The notes: generated by a model not told the origin, from the sequence alone. Numbered from the stretch's first letter, positions 8,827-20,095 are shown. The stretch is 64,000 nt of DNA from CAWATG01 sp963785035 (GCA_963785035.1 CAWATG010000008.1:1-64000); one strand, 5' to 3'. Translations and numbers: made by a program.

Positions 8827-10266
8827 ATGAGCTATCGGTCGCTTTCCGCCGTGGTGTTGGCTGCAGGTGCGGGAACGCGTATGCGGTCGAGTACACCGAA
8901 AATGCTGCATCCGATCTGTGGGCGTCCGATGCTCGCCCATATCGTCGACGCGTTGCTCGCGGCACGAATCGAACGGGTTGTGATCGTCGTTGGTCACGAG
9001 GGCGAGCGTGTCAGTGCAACGCTGACCGAACACATCGCCACCGAGACGCGCATCGAATTCGTCGAACAGCCAACGCAGCGCGGTACGGGCGACGCCACCA
9101 GCATTGCGCTCGGCGCGTTCGCCGATGACCTCGGCGACGACGATGACGTCATCGTGGTACCGGGCGATACACCATTGGTGCGACCCGAGACGTTCGTGAC
9201 CCTGACGAACGAACATCGCAGCACCGACGCTGCAGCGACACTCCTGAGCGTCCGGCTGGACGATCCATCGAGTTATGGCCGTGTTGTTCGCGATGCACAC
9301 GGCCGTGTCGAGCGAATCGTGGAGTTCGCGGACGCAACGCCCGACGAACGCGAAATCGACGAGGTCAACACGTCGATCTACTGCTTTCGGCGAAGCCTGC
9401 TCGCGCCCGCGTTGCGGCGCGTGAGCCCCGAGAATGCCCAAGGGGAGTACTACCTCACGGACGTGATCGGCGTGCTCCGAACCGCCGGGCACACCGTGGC
9501 AGCAGTGGTCGGCGTCGAGGCTGAGGTCGCGGGTGTCAACGATCGAGTGCAGCTCGCCGAGGCCGAAGCAGAGATGCGACGCCGGATCAACAAGCGCTGG
9601 ATGTCCGAAGGTGTGTCGATGGTCGATCCCGAACGGACGTACATCGACACCCTCGTCGAGCTTGAACCCGACGTGCGCCTGCTGCCGGGCACCATCCTGG
9701 AGGGGCGTACCGTCGTCGGTGCGGGCGCGGTGATCGGTCCGGACACCCGTCTCATCGGCACCATCGTCGGCGAGCGTGCCGTGGTGGCCCAGACCGTCGC
9801 GCGCGATGCGGAGATCGGTGATGATGCGACGGTCGGTCCCTTTGCGCATTTGCGACCCGGCACCCGTCTTGGCGCGCGTACCCATGTGGGTTCCTACGTC
9901 GAGACCAAGAACGCCGACGTCGCTGCGGGGGCGAAGGTTCCACACCTCGCCTACGTGGGCGACGTCGAGATCGGTGAAGGCGCCAACGTGGGAGCGGGCA
10001 CAATCACCGCCAATTACGACGGGGTGAACAAGCACCGAACCAAGATCGGCAAGGGCGCTCGGACGGGATCGAACTCGGTGCTGGTCGCGCCCGTCGAGGT
10101 CGGCGACGGCGCATACACGAGTGCCGGGGCCGTGGTGACGCGTAACGTCCCTCCCGGAGCACTCGCAGTCGGGGTGCCCGCGAAGATCGTCGAGGGTTGG
10201 GTTGCGGCGCGCGAGCAGCGAGAACGCGAGGTTGGCGATGTCGGGGTCGCTGGCGAGTCCGACTAG
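8827..10266 (+). CDS. glmU: Bifunctional GlmU: GlcNAc-1-P uridyltransferase / glucosamine-1-P acetyltransferase
   Basis: A 479-residue protein starting at an ATG with GAGG 6 bases upstream. The N-terminal uridyltransferase has the signature LAAGAGTRM at residues 10-18 and GDTPLV. The C-terminal part is a left-handed beta-helix of hexapeptide repeats with YVETKNADV and ITANYDG, the acetyl-CoA and substrate loop region. It makes UDP-GlcNAc, the precursor of peptidoglycan, in two steps. prs follows after about 70 bases, the standard actinobacterial order. Confidence 0.97.
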   Translation: MSYRSLSAVVLAAGAGTRMRSSTPKMLHPICGRPMLAHIVDALLAARIERVVIVVGHEGERVSATLTEHIATETRIEFVEQPTQRGTGDATSIALGAFADDLGDDDDVIVVPGDTPLVRPETFVTLTNEHRSTDAAATLLSVRLDDPSSYGRVVRDAHGRVERIVEFADATPDEREIDEVNTSIYCFRRSLLAPALRRVSPENAQGEYYLTDVIGVLRTAGHTVAAVVGVEAEVAGVNDRVQLAEAEAEMRRRINKRWMSEGVSMVDPERTYIDTLVELEPDVRLLPGTILEGRTVVGAGAVIGPDTRLIGTIVGERAVVAQTVARDAEIGDDATVGPFAHLRPGTRLGARTHVGSYVETKNADVAAGAKVPHLAYVGDVEIGEGANVGAGTITANYDGVNKHRTKIGKGARTGSNSVLVAPVEVGDGAYTSAGAVVTRNVPPGALAVGVPAKIVEGWVAAREQREREVGDVGVAGESD

Positions 10267-10338
10267 CTGCGGCCCGGCGGGGTGCTCGACGGTGTTTGTC
10301 GGCAAGAATGGTGTGAGCCCGAACGATTGAGGAGCGCT

Positions 10339-11322
10339 ATGGAGCAGGTCACGAAGAAGCGGCTGATGCTCTTCAGCGGGCGCGGGAACGCTGATCTCGC
10401 CGAGGAGATCGCGACCGGGCTCAAGGTGCCACTCGGCGAGGTGGTGCTCTCGACGTTCGCGAACGGCGAGATCTACTGCCGTTTCGGCGAAAGCATCCGT
10501 GGCGCCGACGTGTTCCTCGTGCAGAGCCATTGCGAGCCGATCAACGACCGCATCTGGGAACAACTGATCATGATCGACGCGGCCAAGCGTGCGTCAGCGA
10601 AACGCATCACTGCAGTCTGTCCCTTCTACGGTTATGCGCGACAGGACCGCAAGGCCGAGGGACGTGAACCGATTACGGCGCGCCTGCTGGCTGATGTTCT
10701 TTCCGTTGCCGGCGTGGACAGGGTGGTCACGGTTGACCTGCACACCGGTCAGATCCAGGGATTTTTCGACAAGCCCGTCGACCACCTGACGGCGGTGCCG
10801 ATCCTTGCGGAATACATGGCCGAACGGATCGACGGCGAGGTGACGATCGTCTCGCCCGACGCGGGTGGCGGCAAGCTCGCGCGCCGGTATGCGCAGGCGC
10901 TGGGCCATCACGACGTGGCGTGCGAGTTGGCGTTCATCGACAAGCGGCGTCCGCACGGTACGCACAACGTCGCGGTCGCAACCGAGATCGTCGGTGAGGT
11001 TGCGGGTCGTACGTGCGTCTTGGTGGACGACATGATCGACACAGCGGGCACGATCGCGAGTGCGGCGAACCTGCTCATGGAACGTGGCGCGCGGGAGATC
11101 TTCGTCGTGGCGACGCACGGCGTCCTCTCCGGGGCTGCAATGGAGCGCCTCGAGGCTGCCCCGATCCGTGAGGTGGTCTTGACGAATACGCTGCCGATCC
11201 CGCCCGAGAAGCGGATCGACAAGCTGCGCGTCCTGTCCATCGCGCCGATCGTCGCCGATGCCCTTGACGCCGTCTTCGAGGACAGCTCGGTGTCGGAGAT
11301 CTTCCGGGGCGACAACGTCTGA
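10339..11322 (+). CDS. prs: Ribose-phosphate pyrophosphokinase
   Basis: A 327-residue enzyme that makes PRPP from ribose-5-phosphate and ATP for nucleotide, histidine and tryptophan synthesis. Motifs seen: FANGEIYCRFGESIRG near the N-terminus, FYGYARQDRK, the VVTVDLHTGQIQGFF segment and the PRPP-binding CVLVDDMIDTAGTI. The start is the ATG preceded by TTGAGGAGCG, a strong ribosome binding site. Class I Prs, cytoplasmic hexamer. Confidence 0.97.
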   Translation: MEQVTKKRLMLFSGRGNADLAEEIATGLKVPLGEVVLSTFANGEIYCRFGESIRGADVFLVQSHCEPINDRIWEQLIMIDAAKRASAKRITAVCPFYGYARQDRKAEGREPITARLLADVLSVAGVDRVVTVDLHTGQIQGFFDKPVDHLTAVPILAEYMAERIDGEVTIVSPDAGGGKLARRYAQALGHHDVACELAFIDKRRPHGTHNVAVATEIVGEVAGRTCVLVDDMIDTAGTIASAANLLMERGAREIFVVATHGVLSGAAMERLEAAPIREVVLTNTLPIPPEKRIDKLRVLSIAPIVADALDAVFEDSSVSEIFRGDNV

Positions 11323-11452
11323 GCCGATCATTCGCCAGGTTCGAGCCGTGCCAACACCATTTTCACGGATTCGGCCCGTGGTTGGCGGTGGAGCGCTCCA
11401 GCGACAAGAATGATGGTTTCGTTTGTTCCGCCGCTGAAGGGTCACGCGCGCC

Positions 11453-12105
11453 ATGTCTGATGTCACTCTCGCCGCCGAAGAGCGCACCGACCGAGGCAGC
11501 CGCAATGCCGGCCGACTTCGCCGTGATGGAAAGCTGCCCGCCATCGTGTACGGGCTCGACGCCGAACCGGCAGCGATCTCGGTTCCGGCTCGGGAGTTCG
11601 GCCGGGTGCTGCACAGCGATACCGGGGCGAACACGCTGATCACCTTGCAGATTGGCACGACGCAGGTTCTGACCCTTGCGCGCCAAATCCAACGACACCC
11701 TGTGCGTGGCGAGGTGACGCATGTCGATTTCGTGCGGATCAGCCGAAACGTGGCAGTGCAGGCCGAAGTCACCGTGAATCTTGTGGGCGAGGCCATTGGC
11801 GTGCGCAACGGAGGGTTGCTCGAGCAGCTGCTGTTCAGCCTGACCGTCGAAGCGCGCCCGGCTGATATTCCGACTTCGATCGAGTTCGATGTCAGCGACG
11901 TTGACATGGCTGGCCAGGTACATGTGAGCGACTTGCCGCTTCCCGCCGGTGTGGTCGCGCTCCAAGAGGGCGATGTCCTCATCGCGCAGATCACGGCATT
12001 GCGTGGCCGTGAGGTCGGGGAGATGCCGAGGGATCTGCGGAAGCATCGGCCGGCGGCTCGGCGACCGAAAGTGCTGCAGCCGACGAGTCCGCCTCCGAGG
12101 GGTAG
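11453..12105 (+). CDS. rplY: 50S ribosomal protein bL25, CTC form (frame break near 12018)
   Basis: The N-terminal L25 domain (RTDRGSRNAGRLRRDGKLPA, IVYG) binds 5S rRNA. The CTC-type C-terminal beta domain follows, to GDVLIAQITALRGRE. Around 12018, in a GGGG run, the frame changes by one base. The other frame then gives the usual low-complexity acidic tail (AEASAGGSATESAAADESAS) and stops at 12105, 3 bases before pth. The full length is about 217 residues, normal for actinobacterial CTC proteins. The break is most likely a lost G in the assembly. Confidence 0.9.
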
Positions 12106-12108
12106 CAG

Positions 12109-12705
12109 TTGCTGCGGCGCGAGCCGCGTACGGGGACGCCGGCGGACCTGCTCGTTGTCGGCCTCGGCAATCCCGGCTCGGAGTATGCCCGGACTCGCCA
12201 CAACGTCGGCGCAGAGGTCGTCGAGTTGTTGGCCCGACGCCATGGCGCCCGTCTCAAGAAGGCCAAAGAGCGCGCGATGGTCGACGAGTTTCGCCTCGAG
12301 GGTCGGCGCATCGCCCTGGCGACGCCGCTCACCTACATGAACGAGTCCGGACAGGCAGTCGGGCCGCTTGCACGTCGCCTCGGCGTTCCAGCCGAGCGGA
12401 TCGTGATCGTGCATGACGAGTTGGACCTGCCAGTTGCCGCGTTGAAGATCAAAGCAGGCGGTGGGCTCGCTGGGCACAACGGCTTGCGGTCCGTCAAGGC
12501 GCATTTACACTCCGACGACTTCCTCCGCGTGCGGATCGGCGTCGACAAGCCGCCTGGCGGCGCCGAGCGTGGCGCAGATCACGTCTTGGCTCGGTTTTCG
12601 GGCGCTGAACGTCGCAGTATCGAGGTGACCATCGAACAGGCGGCCGATGCAGTCGAGGCGATTGCGCTCGAAGGTGTCGAAGTCGCCATGAATCGTTTCA
12701 ACTGA
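12109..12705 (+). CDS. pth: Peptidyl-tRNA hydrolase
   Basis: A 198-residue protein of normal length. GLGNPGSEYARTRHNVG carries the catalytic His, TYMNESGQAVG and the DELDLP and GGGLAGHNGLRS motifs are all present. It recycles peptidyl-tRNA released from stalled ribosomes. The start is probably the TTG at 12109, 3 bases after the rplY stop, giving tight coupling. Gene order rplY-pth-mfd is conserved. Confidence 0.95.
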   Translation: MLRREPRTGTPADLLVVGLGNPGSEYARTRHNVGAEVVELLARRHGARLKKAKERAMVDEFRLEGRRIALATPLTYMNESGQAVGPLARRLGVPAERIVIVHDELDLPVAALKIKAGGGLAGHNGLRSVKAHLHSDDFLRVRIGVDKPPGGAERGADHVLARFSGAERRSIEVTIEQAADAVEAIALEGVEVAMNRFN

Positions 12706-12727
12706 GCACGCCCGTGCTGGAGACCGC

Positions 12728-15700
12728 ATGACCGAGCAAGTGAAACGCCCGCTCACCGAACTGACCCGTCTCCTCGGTGCCGAGTCCAGTCTTGTTGCGA
12801 CGGCTTCGGGATCTGCGCCGGTCGTCGCTGTCCCTGATGTGGCGCGGGCGATGTTCGTTGCCTCGCTGGCCAGGATGACCGGTCGGCGACCGATCGTGCT
12901 GGCTGTGCCGACAGGTACCGAAGCCGACCGTGTTGCCCATGACCTACGCGAGCTTCTCGGTCCGCACGAGGTCGAGGTGTTTCCGGCGTGGGAGACCCTG
13001 CCATTCGAGCGCGTGTCTCCTGCGATGGAGACGATGGGCCGCCGGCTCCGCATCGTCTGGCGGCTGCGAGATGCACGGGACCTGCCGTCTGTGGTGGTTG
13101 CGCCCGTTCGAGCGTTGGTGCAGCGCCTCGGTCCACATGTCGAAGACGTGGAGCCGATCGTCGTTCGACCGGGTATGCAGATCGATCGCGATGCGATCCT
13201 TGCCGATCTCATCGCGATCGGTTATCGCCGCGAGTACCAGGTTGAGTCTCGTGGTGAGGTGGCAGTGCGTGGCTCGATCATCGATGTGTATCCGAGTACT
13301 GCCGACCATCCGATCCGCCTGGACCTGTGGGGCGATGAGGTCGATCGCCTGACGGCGTTCTCGGTCGCCGATCAGCGAACAACCGACGAGCTCGACGAGG
13401 CAGCAATCTTCCCCGCTCGTGAGCTGCTGCCGACCGCGGAGGTACGCGCTCGGGCGAAGGAACTCATCGGCGAGGAGCCGTGGGGCCGCGAACAGTGGGA
13501 GCGCATATCCGAGGGTCAGACCTTCGATGGCATCGAGTCATGGCTGCCATGGATCGCGCAAGACGAACATCTGATCACCGACTTGTTGCCCCGTGATGCG
13601 CTGGTGCTGCTGGCAGAGCCGAGGCGAATGCGCGACCGTGCGAAGGAGTTGCTCGACGAGGAGGCGTCGCTGGCGTCGAGCCTCGCAAAGACCTGGGACG
13701 TTCCCGATGATCGCGAGTTTCCCAAGGCTCTCGCTCGATTTCGAGCGCCTGCTCGAACATACCAACGCGCAGGTCACGGCGGTCCTTTCTGCTCCGGAAG
13801 GTCCAGACACGCCGTTGTTGGCGGCGACAGCGTTCGACCCGGTCATCGGGGATGCCGAAGGGTTCGCACGGCGTTTGTCGAAGTTGCGAGACGATGGTTT
13901 CCGTGTGGTCGTAATTGCCGACGGTGTCGGGTCCGCCGGCCGTTTGCGCGACGTCCTCGGCGCGGAGGGCGTCAACGTTCCCGTCGTCGATGCGGTTTCG
14001 CGCGCGATGCTCGACGGTCCTGGCATTCATCTCGTTGTGGCGCCGCTCGAGCGTGGCGTGGTGCTACCCGCCGTTCGTCTCGCGCTCGTCGCCGAGGCAG
14101 ACCTGACCGGTCGCAGACGCGTGCATCGCCGACCGCGCGGCGCGCGCCGCGGGGCCGACTACTTCGACGACCTCAAGCCCGGTGACTGTGTGGTCCATCA
14201 GGTCCACGGAGTCGGTCGATACGAAGGGATGGTGACGCGCTCGATCGGTAACGTCGAACGCGACTACCTGTTGTTGGCGTACAAGGGGGCGGACAAGCTC
14301 TACGTACCCAGCGATCAGGTGAGTTCCGTGCGCCGCTACACGGGGGGCGACGCGCCCAAGCTGAACCGTATGGGTGGCAGTGACTTCGCCAAGACGCGAG
14401 CGCGAGTTCGTAAGGCCGTCAACGAGATCGCGCAGGAGCTGGTCGTGCTGTATCGACGTCGGCTCAATACGCCTGGGCACGCGTTTGCACCCGATACGCC
14501 ATGGCAACACGAGATCGAGGCTGCCTTCCCCTATGAGGAGACCCCGGATCAGCTTCAGGCGATCATCGAGACGAAGGCCGACATGGAGCGCCCCGCACCG
14601 ATGGATCGCCTCGTGTGCGGTGATGTGGGATACGGCAAGACCGAAGTTGCGCTGCGAGCGACGTTCAAAGCCGTCCAGGATGGCAAGCAGGTCGCAGTGC
14701 TCGTCCCCACGACACTCCTGGCGAACCAGCACGGGCTGACACTTCGGGAGCGGTTCGCGAACTATCCCGTCCGCGTGGAGGTGCTCTCGCGCTTTCTGAC
14801 CGCGAAGGAACAGCATGCGGTCGTGGCAGGAATCAGGTCGGGGGAGGTCGACGTCGTCGTAGGTACCCACCGGCTGCTTTCCGAGGACATCCATTTCAAG
14901 GACCTTGGACTGCTCGTCGTCGATGAGGAGCAGCGATTCGGCGTGAGCCACAAGGAAAAGATCAAGGCAATGCGAGCCGACGTCGACGTGCTGACCTTGA
15001 GCGCGACCCCGATTCCGCGCACGCTCGAGATGAGCTTGACGGGCATCCGTGACATGTCCTTGGTGCAGACCCCGCCCGAAGACCGCCAACCGATCCTGAC
15101 CTACGTGGGCGAGTACGACGAGCGCGCTGTCGCAGAGGCGATTCGCCGAGAGCTGCTGCGCGAGGGTCAGGTCTTCTTTGTACACAACCGTGTGCAGGAC
15201 ATCGACCTTGTCGCCGAGCAGATTCGCGATCTCGTTCCGGAGGCGCGTGTTGCCATCGGCCATGGGCAGATGGATGAAGGCGCGCTTGAACGGGTCGTGT
15301 TGGACTTTTGTGATCACGAGTACGACGTGCTCGTCTGTACGACGATCGTCGAAAGCGGCCTTGATATTCCGAGTGTCAACACGCTCGTCGTCGACCGAGC
15401 GGATCTGCTCGGCCTCTCGCAGATGTACCAACTACGTGGCCGCGTCGGTCGGCGCGGTCAGCGTGCATACGCGTATCTTGTTGCATCCGCCGGACCGTGT
15501 CCTGAGCGAGGAGGCGTACGAGCGCCTCAAGACCATCGGCGAGTTCACCGATCTCGGCTCGGGTTTCAAGATCGCGATGCGCGACCTCGAGATCAGGGGA
15601 GCGGGCAACCTGCTCGGTGGTGAACAGTCCGGTCAGATAGCGGCGGTCGGATTCGATCTCTATTGCGAGATGGTCACCGAAGCCGTGGGGGCACTCACCG

Positions 15701-16176
15701 GAAATGTGCCGGCCGAGCCGCTCGACGTGACGATCGATCTGCCCATGCCGGCATTCCTCCCAACCGACTATGTAGCGCGAGACGATGTTCGCATGGAGGC
15801 CTACCGGCGTCTCGCGTCGGTGCTGGAGCCCGGCGACGTCGAGGACATCAGAAACGAGTGGGAAGACCGCTACGGCCCCCTTCCTGCGCCGGCCGCCGCC
15901 CTCCTGGACATCGCGGCGCTGCGGGCGGAGTGCGTTCGGGTTGGAATCCGTGGACTCACGGTGGCCAAGGGAGTCGCACGGATCGTCGGGCTCGCTTTGA
16001 AGGAGTCCCAAAAGGTGCGCCTTCGGCGGCTCGCAAGTCGGGCGGTCGCCAAGGAGGAGGAGGTCGTGATCCCCTTGGCCGTGGCGGCGAGCGAGACAGC
16101 CGGCCAGCTCGTGGCCATGCTGCAGGCGCTGATCCCAGCTGGCGACCTGCCCCCGGTAGCATCGGCGCAAGCCTGA
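12728..16176 (+). CDS. mfd: Transcription-repair coupling factor Mfd (two frame breaks)
   Basis: Removes stalled RNA polymerase and recruits UvrA. The N-terminal UvrB-like part (residues to about 330) is in frame 2. Frame 3 from about 13735 carries the RNA-polymerase-interacting domain (GDCVVHQVHGVGRYEGM, YKGADKLYVPSDQ) and the RecG-like motor with Walker A GDVGYGKTEVA and Walker B DEEQRFG. Frame 1 from about 15480 carries LEIRGAGNLLGGEQSG (TRG motif) and the C-terminal regulatory domain. Joined length is about 1149 residues, normal for Mfd. At 15480 the sequence reads as Leu-Leu-His with one extra base. Two breaks in one conserved gene point to sequence errors. Confidence 0.93.
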
Positions 16177-16229
16177 GGCATCCCAGAGTTCCCTGGAGCC
16201 TCGCCACTCTCTGAACGCAAGGACCCAGC

Positions 16230-17276
16230 ATGTCCCAATCTCGTGGAATCCGTCGGTTTGCGCGCGTTGCGGTCGCCGGGGTGTGCGCCATCACCGTGCT
16301 GTCGGCCGGTTCGGGCGTTGCCTTCGCGGCACAGTCCAATGCCGCCACCGTCGCAGGGATGAGCATCAGCGATGCGTCGTTCCGTAAGGAGCTCAAGGCT
16401 CTCACCGACAACAAGGTGCTTGGCAAGCAGCTCGAAGAGTCCGCTGGTCCCGATGCATCGCCGCGTTCGATCAGCACCGAAGTCGCGGCGCAGTGGCTGT
16501 CCGCGCTTCTGCAGCAGCGGTTGATCGATCGCGAGGTCACGCGCAAGAAGCTCAAGATCACCAAGGCCATCCGTAAAGAAGCGGTGGCGTTCTCCGCGTC
16601 GCAGTTCGGAACCGAGGAGGCGTTCAAGGCGTTTCCGAAGTGGTTCCGCGAACTCGAGCTTCGCCGTTTCGAACGCCTCCTCGCGCTGGTCGGACCCGCC
16701 CCGACGCAGGCGGCGCTGCGTAAGGACTTTGCGAGACTGAAGGACACGGCGTGTCCATCGGGCAAGGCGCTCGGACACGTGCTTGTCAATACGAGGGCTG
16801 AAGCGGATGCGATCGTTGCCGAGCTCGCAGCTGGTGGCGATTTCGCGACAATTGCCCAAGAACGTTCGACCGACAAGGGATCGGGAGCGCAGGGCGGTTT
16901 GCTGGGTTGCTACGTACCAGGTTCGTTCGTTGCTGCGTTCGAAGCTGCAGGGGCTGCCCTGAAAGTCGGCGCGACGTCTGAGCCAGTCCAGACCGAATAT
17001 GGCTGGCATGTGATCCGGGCGAGTGCTGTCACGTTCGAGTCGCTCCGAGCCCAGATCGAGGGGAGCGCTCGCCAAACCCAATTCGCCAACGTTGCGGCGC
17101 GGATCAACAAGGAACTCGAAGCCGGCAAGGCCTGGGTCAATCCGCGTTATGGCAAGGTGCAGTTCAAGCCCGAGTTCGCGGTTGTTCCTCCGAAGGCACC
17201 TGCGGTCAAGGAGCGTCCCGCTTCGACGACGACAGCACCTCCGGCTGGGATTCCGCTGTCGCCGGGTGCTCCGTGA
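16230..17276 (+). CDS. Secreted SurA/PrsA-like peptidyl-prolyl isomerase
   Basis: A 348-residue protein with a clear signal peptide (ARVAVAGVCAITVLSAGSG followed by AFA-A cleavage). The N-terminal chaperone part is helical and charged. The parvulin domain lies at about residues 190-275 (GHVLVNTRAEADAIVAEL, SGAQGGLLGCY, SEPVQTEYGWHVIRA). A proline/threonine-rich tail follows. It probably folds exported proteins outside the membrane. Located between mfd and mazG, where other actinobacteria also carry a foldase-like gene. Confidence 0.88.
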   Translation: MSQSRGIRRFARVAVAGVCAITVLSAGSGVAFAAQSNAATVAGMSISDASFRKELKALTDNKVLGKQLEESAGPDASPRSISTEVAAQWLSALLQQRLIDREVTRKKLKITKAIRKEAVAFSASQFGTEEAFKAFPKWFRELELRRFERLLALVGPAPTQAALRKDFARLKDTACPSGKALGHVLVNTRAEADAIVAELAAGGDFATIAQERSTDKGSGAQGGLLGCYVPGSFVAAFEAAGAALKVGATSEPVQTEYGWHVIRASAVTFESLRAQIEGSARQTQFANVAARINKELEAGKAWVNPRYGKVQFKPEFAVVPPKAPAVKERPASTTTAPPAGIPLSPGAP

Positions 17277-17339
17277 TCATGGAAGTGCGATCCAAGTCCT
17301 GCTCGACGTTGCGCTGAACCGAAGAGGCCGGCGATTTCG

Positions 17340-18826
17340 ATGACGAAGCTGGCGCGCGTGGTAGTCGTCGGTCTCGGCCCGGCGGGTGTCGAGTTTCTGC
17401 TGCCGGCAGCACGTTCCGCATTGGTCGGCGCGCCGGCGTGTTTCGTTCGCACGACTCGCCATCCGGCTGTGGCCGAACTCGTAGCCGAGGGCTTCGTCTT
17501 GGAAGGCATGGACTCGATCTACGAATCGGGCGCCGACCTCGACAGCGTCTACGCACGGATCGCCGAGCGGCTGGTCGATGCCGCACAGGAACACGGATCG
17601 GTCGTATACGGCGTGCCGGGCAATCCGGCGGTGGCGGAGCGATCAGCGCTGATGCTGCGGAGGTTCGCCGACGAAGGCGTGATTGCGCTCGAGGTTGTTC
17701 CCGGGATTGTCCTTCGTCGAACTCGCATGGGCGCGCCTGGGCGTCGATCCGATGCGCGGTGCGAGGGTCGTCGACGCGCATGACTTCGCCGTGCACGCCG
17801 CTGGGCTGCGCGGCCCGGTCCTGATCGGGCATTGCGACCGACGCCTGGTGCTCTCGGATGTGAAGCTTGGGCTCATCGACGCGTTGGAGGCCGACACGCC
17901 GGTCACGGTCTTGCAGCGCCTGGGCTCACCTGACGAACGTGTCGAGGTGATTGCACTCGAGGATCTCGACCGGGTCGTCGAGCCGGACCATCTCACCTCG
18001 GTGTTCGTCGACTGCGGGGATCGTGTCGTCGCCGGCGAGTTCGTGCGGCTCCTCGAGCTCGCCGAACGGTTGCGCGGGCCAGGTGGATGTCCGTGGGATG
18101 CCGAGCAGACGCATCATTCGCTCGCGCGTTTCGCGTTGGAGGAGGCGTACGAGGTTGTCGAGGCGATCGAGCGGCTCCCGTTCGCCGCGCCCGGCGGCTT
18201 CGCCGACGGTACGCCGATTCCCGAGTCCTATGACGCGCTCGAGGATGAACTCGGCGATCTGCTCTTCCAGGTCGTCTTCCATTCGGTGTTGGCTTCCGAA
18301 GCCGGCGCGTTCACGCTGGCTGATGTCGCTCGCGGTGTGCACGACAAGCTCATTCGTCGGCACCCGCACGTTTTCGGCGAGGTCAGTGTCGAAACGACAG
18401 CCGATGTCATGCGCAACTGGGAACAGATCAAGAAGGCGGAGAAGGGTCACGATTCCATCGTCGCCGGGATCACTCCCGGTCTTCCTGCGCTGCTCTACGT
18501 GCACAAGCTCTATCGCAAGGCGGCGTCGGTCGGGCTCGAGTCGGGCGCTGCGGACGCTGCTGTCGAGAGGATCATGCGTGGAGCCGAGCAGATCCGCACC
18601 GTTGATCTCGACGGTTTGGAGATGGCGATCGGCGAGGTGTTGGCGGCGACGGTGGCACTTGGCTCGGTCGCGAGGAGTCGACGCGGAGACCTCACTACGC
18701 GCCTGGGCGGGCAGATTCAGGTCAAGGTTCGAGTCCATGGAAGCCGATGCTCATAAGCGCGGCGTCGAACTTTCGGACCTTGGTCCCGAAGTTGTTGTCG
18801 CGTTGTGGGAGCACACGGCCCCCTAG
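17340..18826 (+). CDS. mazG: MazG nucleoside triphosphate pyrophosphohydrolase with N-terminal methylase-like domain (two frame breaks)
   Basis: Residues 1-120 (VVVVGLGPAGVEFLLPAA, VVYGVPGNPAVAE) form a tetrapyrrole-methylase-like domain, as in YabN of Bacillus. After a frame change near 17705 (one extra A in a VVPGLSFVELAWARLG stretch) the MazG domain follows: GGCPWDAEQTHHSLA, EEAYEVVEAIE, EDELGDLLFQVVFH with the EExxE and ExxD metal sites. A second break near 18658 leads to the true C-terminus ARSRGVDAETSLRAW ending at 18826. MazG hydrolyses non-canonical NTPs and limits mutation. The breaks are probably assembly errors. Confidence 0.9.
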
Positions 18827-18864
18827 CTATTCTGCGCTTGCAGAAGTTACACATGTCCCGGAGT

Positions 18865-18879
18865 CTCGCCTTCGGCGAG
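18865..18879 (+). terminator. CTTCGG-loop hairpin after mazG
   Basis: CTCGC(CTTCGG)CGAG forms a stable stem capped by a UUCG tetraloop, 38 bases after mazG and about 30 before the P450 ATG. No U-tract follows. It is either the mazG terminator or a 5' leader hairpin of the P450. Confidence 0.45.
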
Positions 18880-18907
18880 GTTCCCCAATCGACGTCAAGG
18901 TGGCGAA

Positions 18908-20095
18908 ATGGCTGATGACGAGGTTCAAGACGATCTGCTGATGCTCATGATGAGCACCGACCTGATGAAGTCCCCGCAGCCCCAGTTCGCCGAGCTCCGA
19001 GCCAAGGGTGGCGGGGTGATGCGCCAGGAGGGTGTCGCTGCGGTCCTGGGCCACGATGAGGTCGAGTTTGCGTTCCGTCACCCCGAGACCTTCTCGTCGG
19101 CGATGGGTGCAATCGGGCTCGGAAACGTCCGCCCCTTGATCCCGCTGCAGATCGACCCACCCGAGCACAAGAAGTATCGCAAGCTGCTCGACCCGCTGTT
19201 CGCCCCACGTGAGGTCGCGCGGCTCGAGAACGATGTCGCAAAGCTCACCAATGACCTTATCGATACCTTCATCGATCGTGGTGAGTGCGAGTTCGACTCC
19301 GAATTTGCCGTTCCGCTGCCTTGCACCGTGTTTCTTCGATTGCTGGGCCTGCCCTACTCGGATCTTGACTTGTTCCTTTCCATGAAGGACAACATCATCC
19401 GGCCAGGCAACGGCACACTCGGCCTCGATGAAGAGACCCGCATTCGCAACGAGACGGGTCAGCAGCTCTACGAGTACTTCTACGGTGTCCTCGACGACCG
19501 GGCCAAGAACCCGAAAGACGATCTCCTGACACAATTTCTCGAAGCCGAGGTCGAAGGCCATCGCCTCACACGTGAGGACATCCTCGATATCTGCTTCCTC
19601 TTCCTCATCGCAGGCCTCGACACGGTGACGTGTGCGCTCGACTGCAACTTCGCCTACCTCGCGCAACACCCGGATCAGCGCCAGAAAATCGTGAACGAAC
19701 CGGAGATCATCCCGTTGGCGATCGAGGAACTCCTCCGCTGGGAGAGCGTTGTGCCCGGTGTCGTTCGGATCGCGACGCAGGACACCGAACTCGGGGGATG
19801 CCCGATCAAGGCCGGTGACCTGGTGTCGGTGATGGTTGGATCTGCCAACACGGACGCCAACTTCTACGACCGGGCGATGGAAGTCGACCTGACACGTAGC
19901 CCGAATCCGCACTACGCGTTCGGCGGTGGTGTTCACCGTTGCCTGGGCTCGCACTTGGCCCGTCTGGAGTTGCGTGTGGCGACCAGGGAGTGGCACCGCA
20001 GGATTCCGGAGTACTCGATCAAGCCGGGCGTGGAGCTGTCCTACACAGCCGCGTTGCGCCAAATCGAGAACCTCCCGATCCTTTTCCACGCCTAG
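18908..20095 (+). CDS. Cytochrome P450 (soluble bacterial type)
   Basis: A 395-residue P450. The I-helix oxygen-binding segment is LFLIAGLDTVT, the K-helix ExxR is EELLR, and the heme-binding loop FGGGVHRCLGSHLAR has ligand Cys345. There is no membrane anchor, so it is a cytoplasmic class I enzyme needing ferredoxin and reductase, neither of which is adjacent. The substrate is unknown; many acidimicrobial P450s act on sterols, terpenes or alkanes. AGGTGG lies just before the ATG. Confidence 0.95.
   Translation: MADDEVQDDLLMLMMSTDLMKSPQPQFAELRAKGGGVMRQEGVAAVLGHDEVEFAFRHPETFSSAMGAIGLGNVRPLIPLQIDPPEHKKYRKLLDPLFAPREVARLENDVAKLTNDLIDTFIDRGECEFDSEFAVPLPCTVFLRLLGLPYSDLDLFLSMKDNIIRPGNGTLGLDEETRIRNETGQQLYEYFYGVLDDRAKNPKDDLLTQFLEAEVEGHRLTREDILDICFLFLIAGLDTVTCALDCNFAYLAQHPDQRQKIVNEPEIIPLAIEELLRWESVVPGVVRIATQDTELGGCPIKAGDLVSVMVGSANTDANFYDRAMEVDLTRSPNPHYAFGGGVHRCLGSHLARLELRVATREWHRRIPEYSIKPGVELSYTAALRQIENLPILFHA

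Noticed and set aside
8665..10563. 632-residue minus-strand open frame
   Set aside because: Antisense to glmU; its sequence is His/Arg/Asp-rich with no domain pattern.
10594..12504. 636-residue minus-strand open frame
   Set aside because: Antisense to prs, rplY and pth, all of which are clear on the plus strand.
14064..15431. 455-residue minus-strand open frame
   Set aside because: Antisense to the Mfd motor domain.
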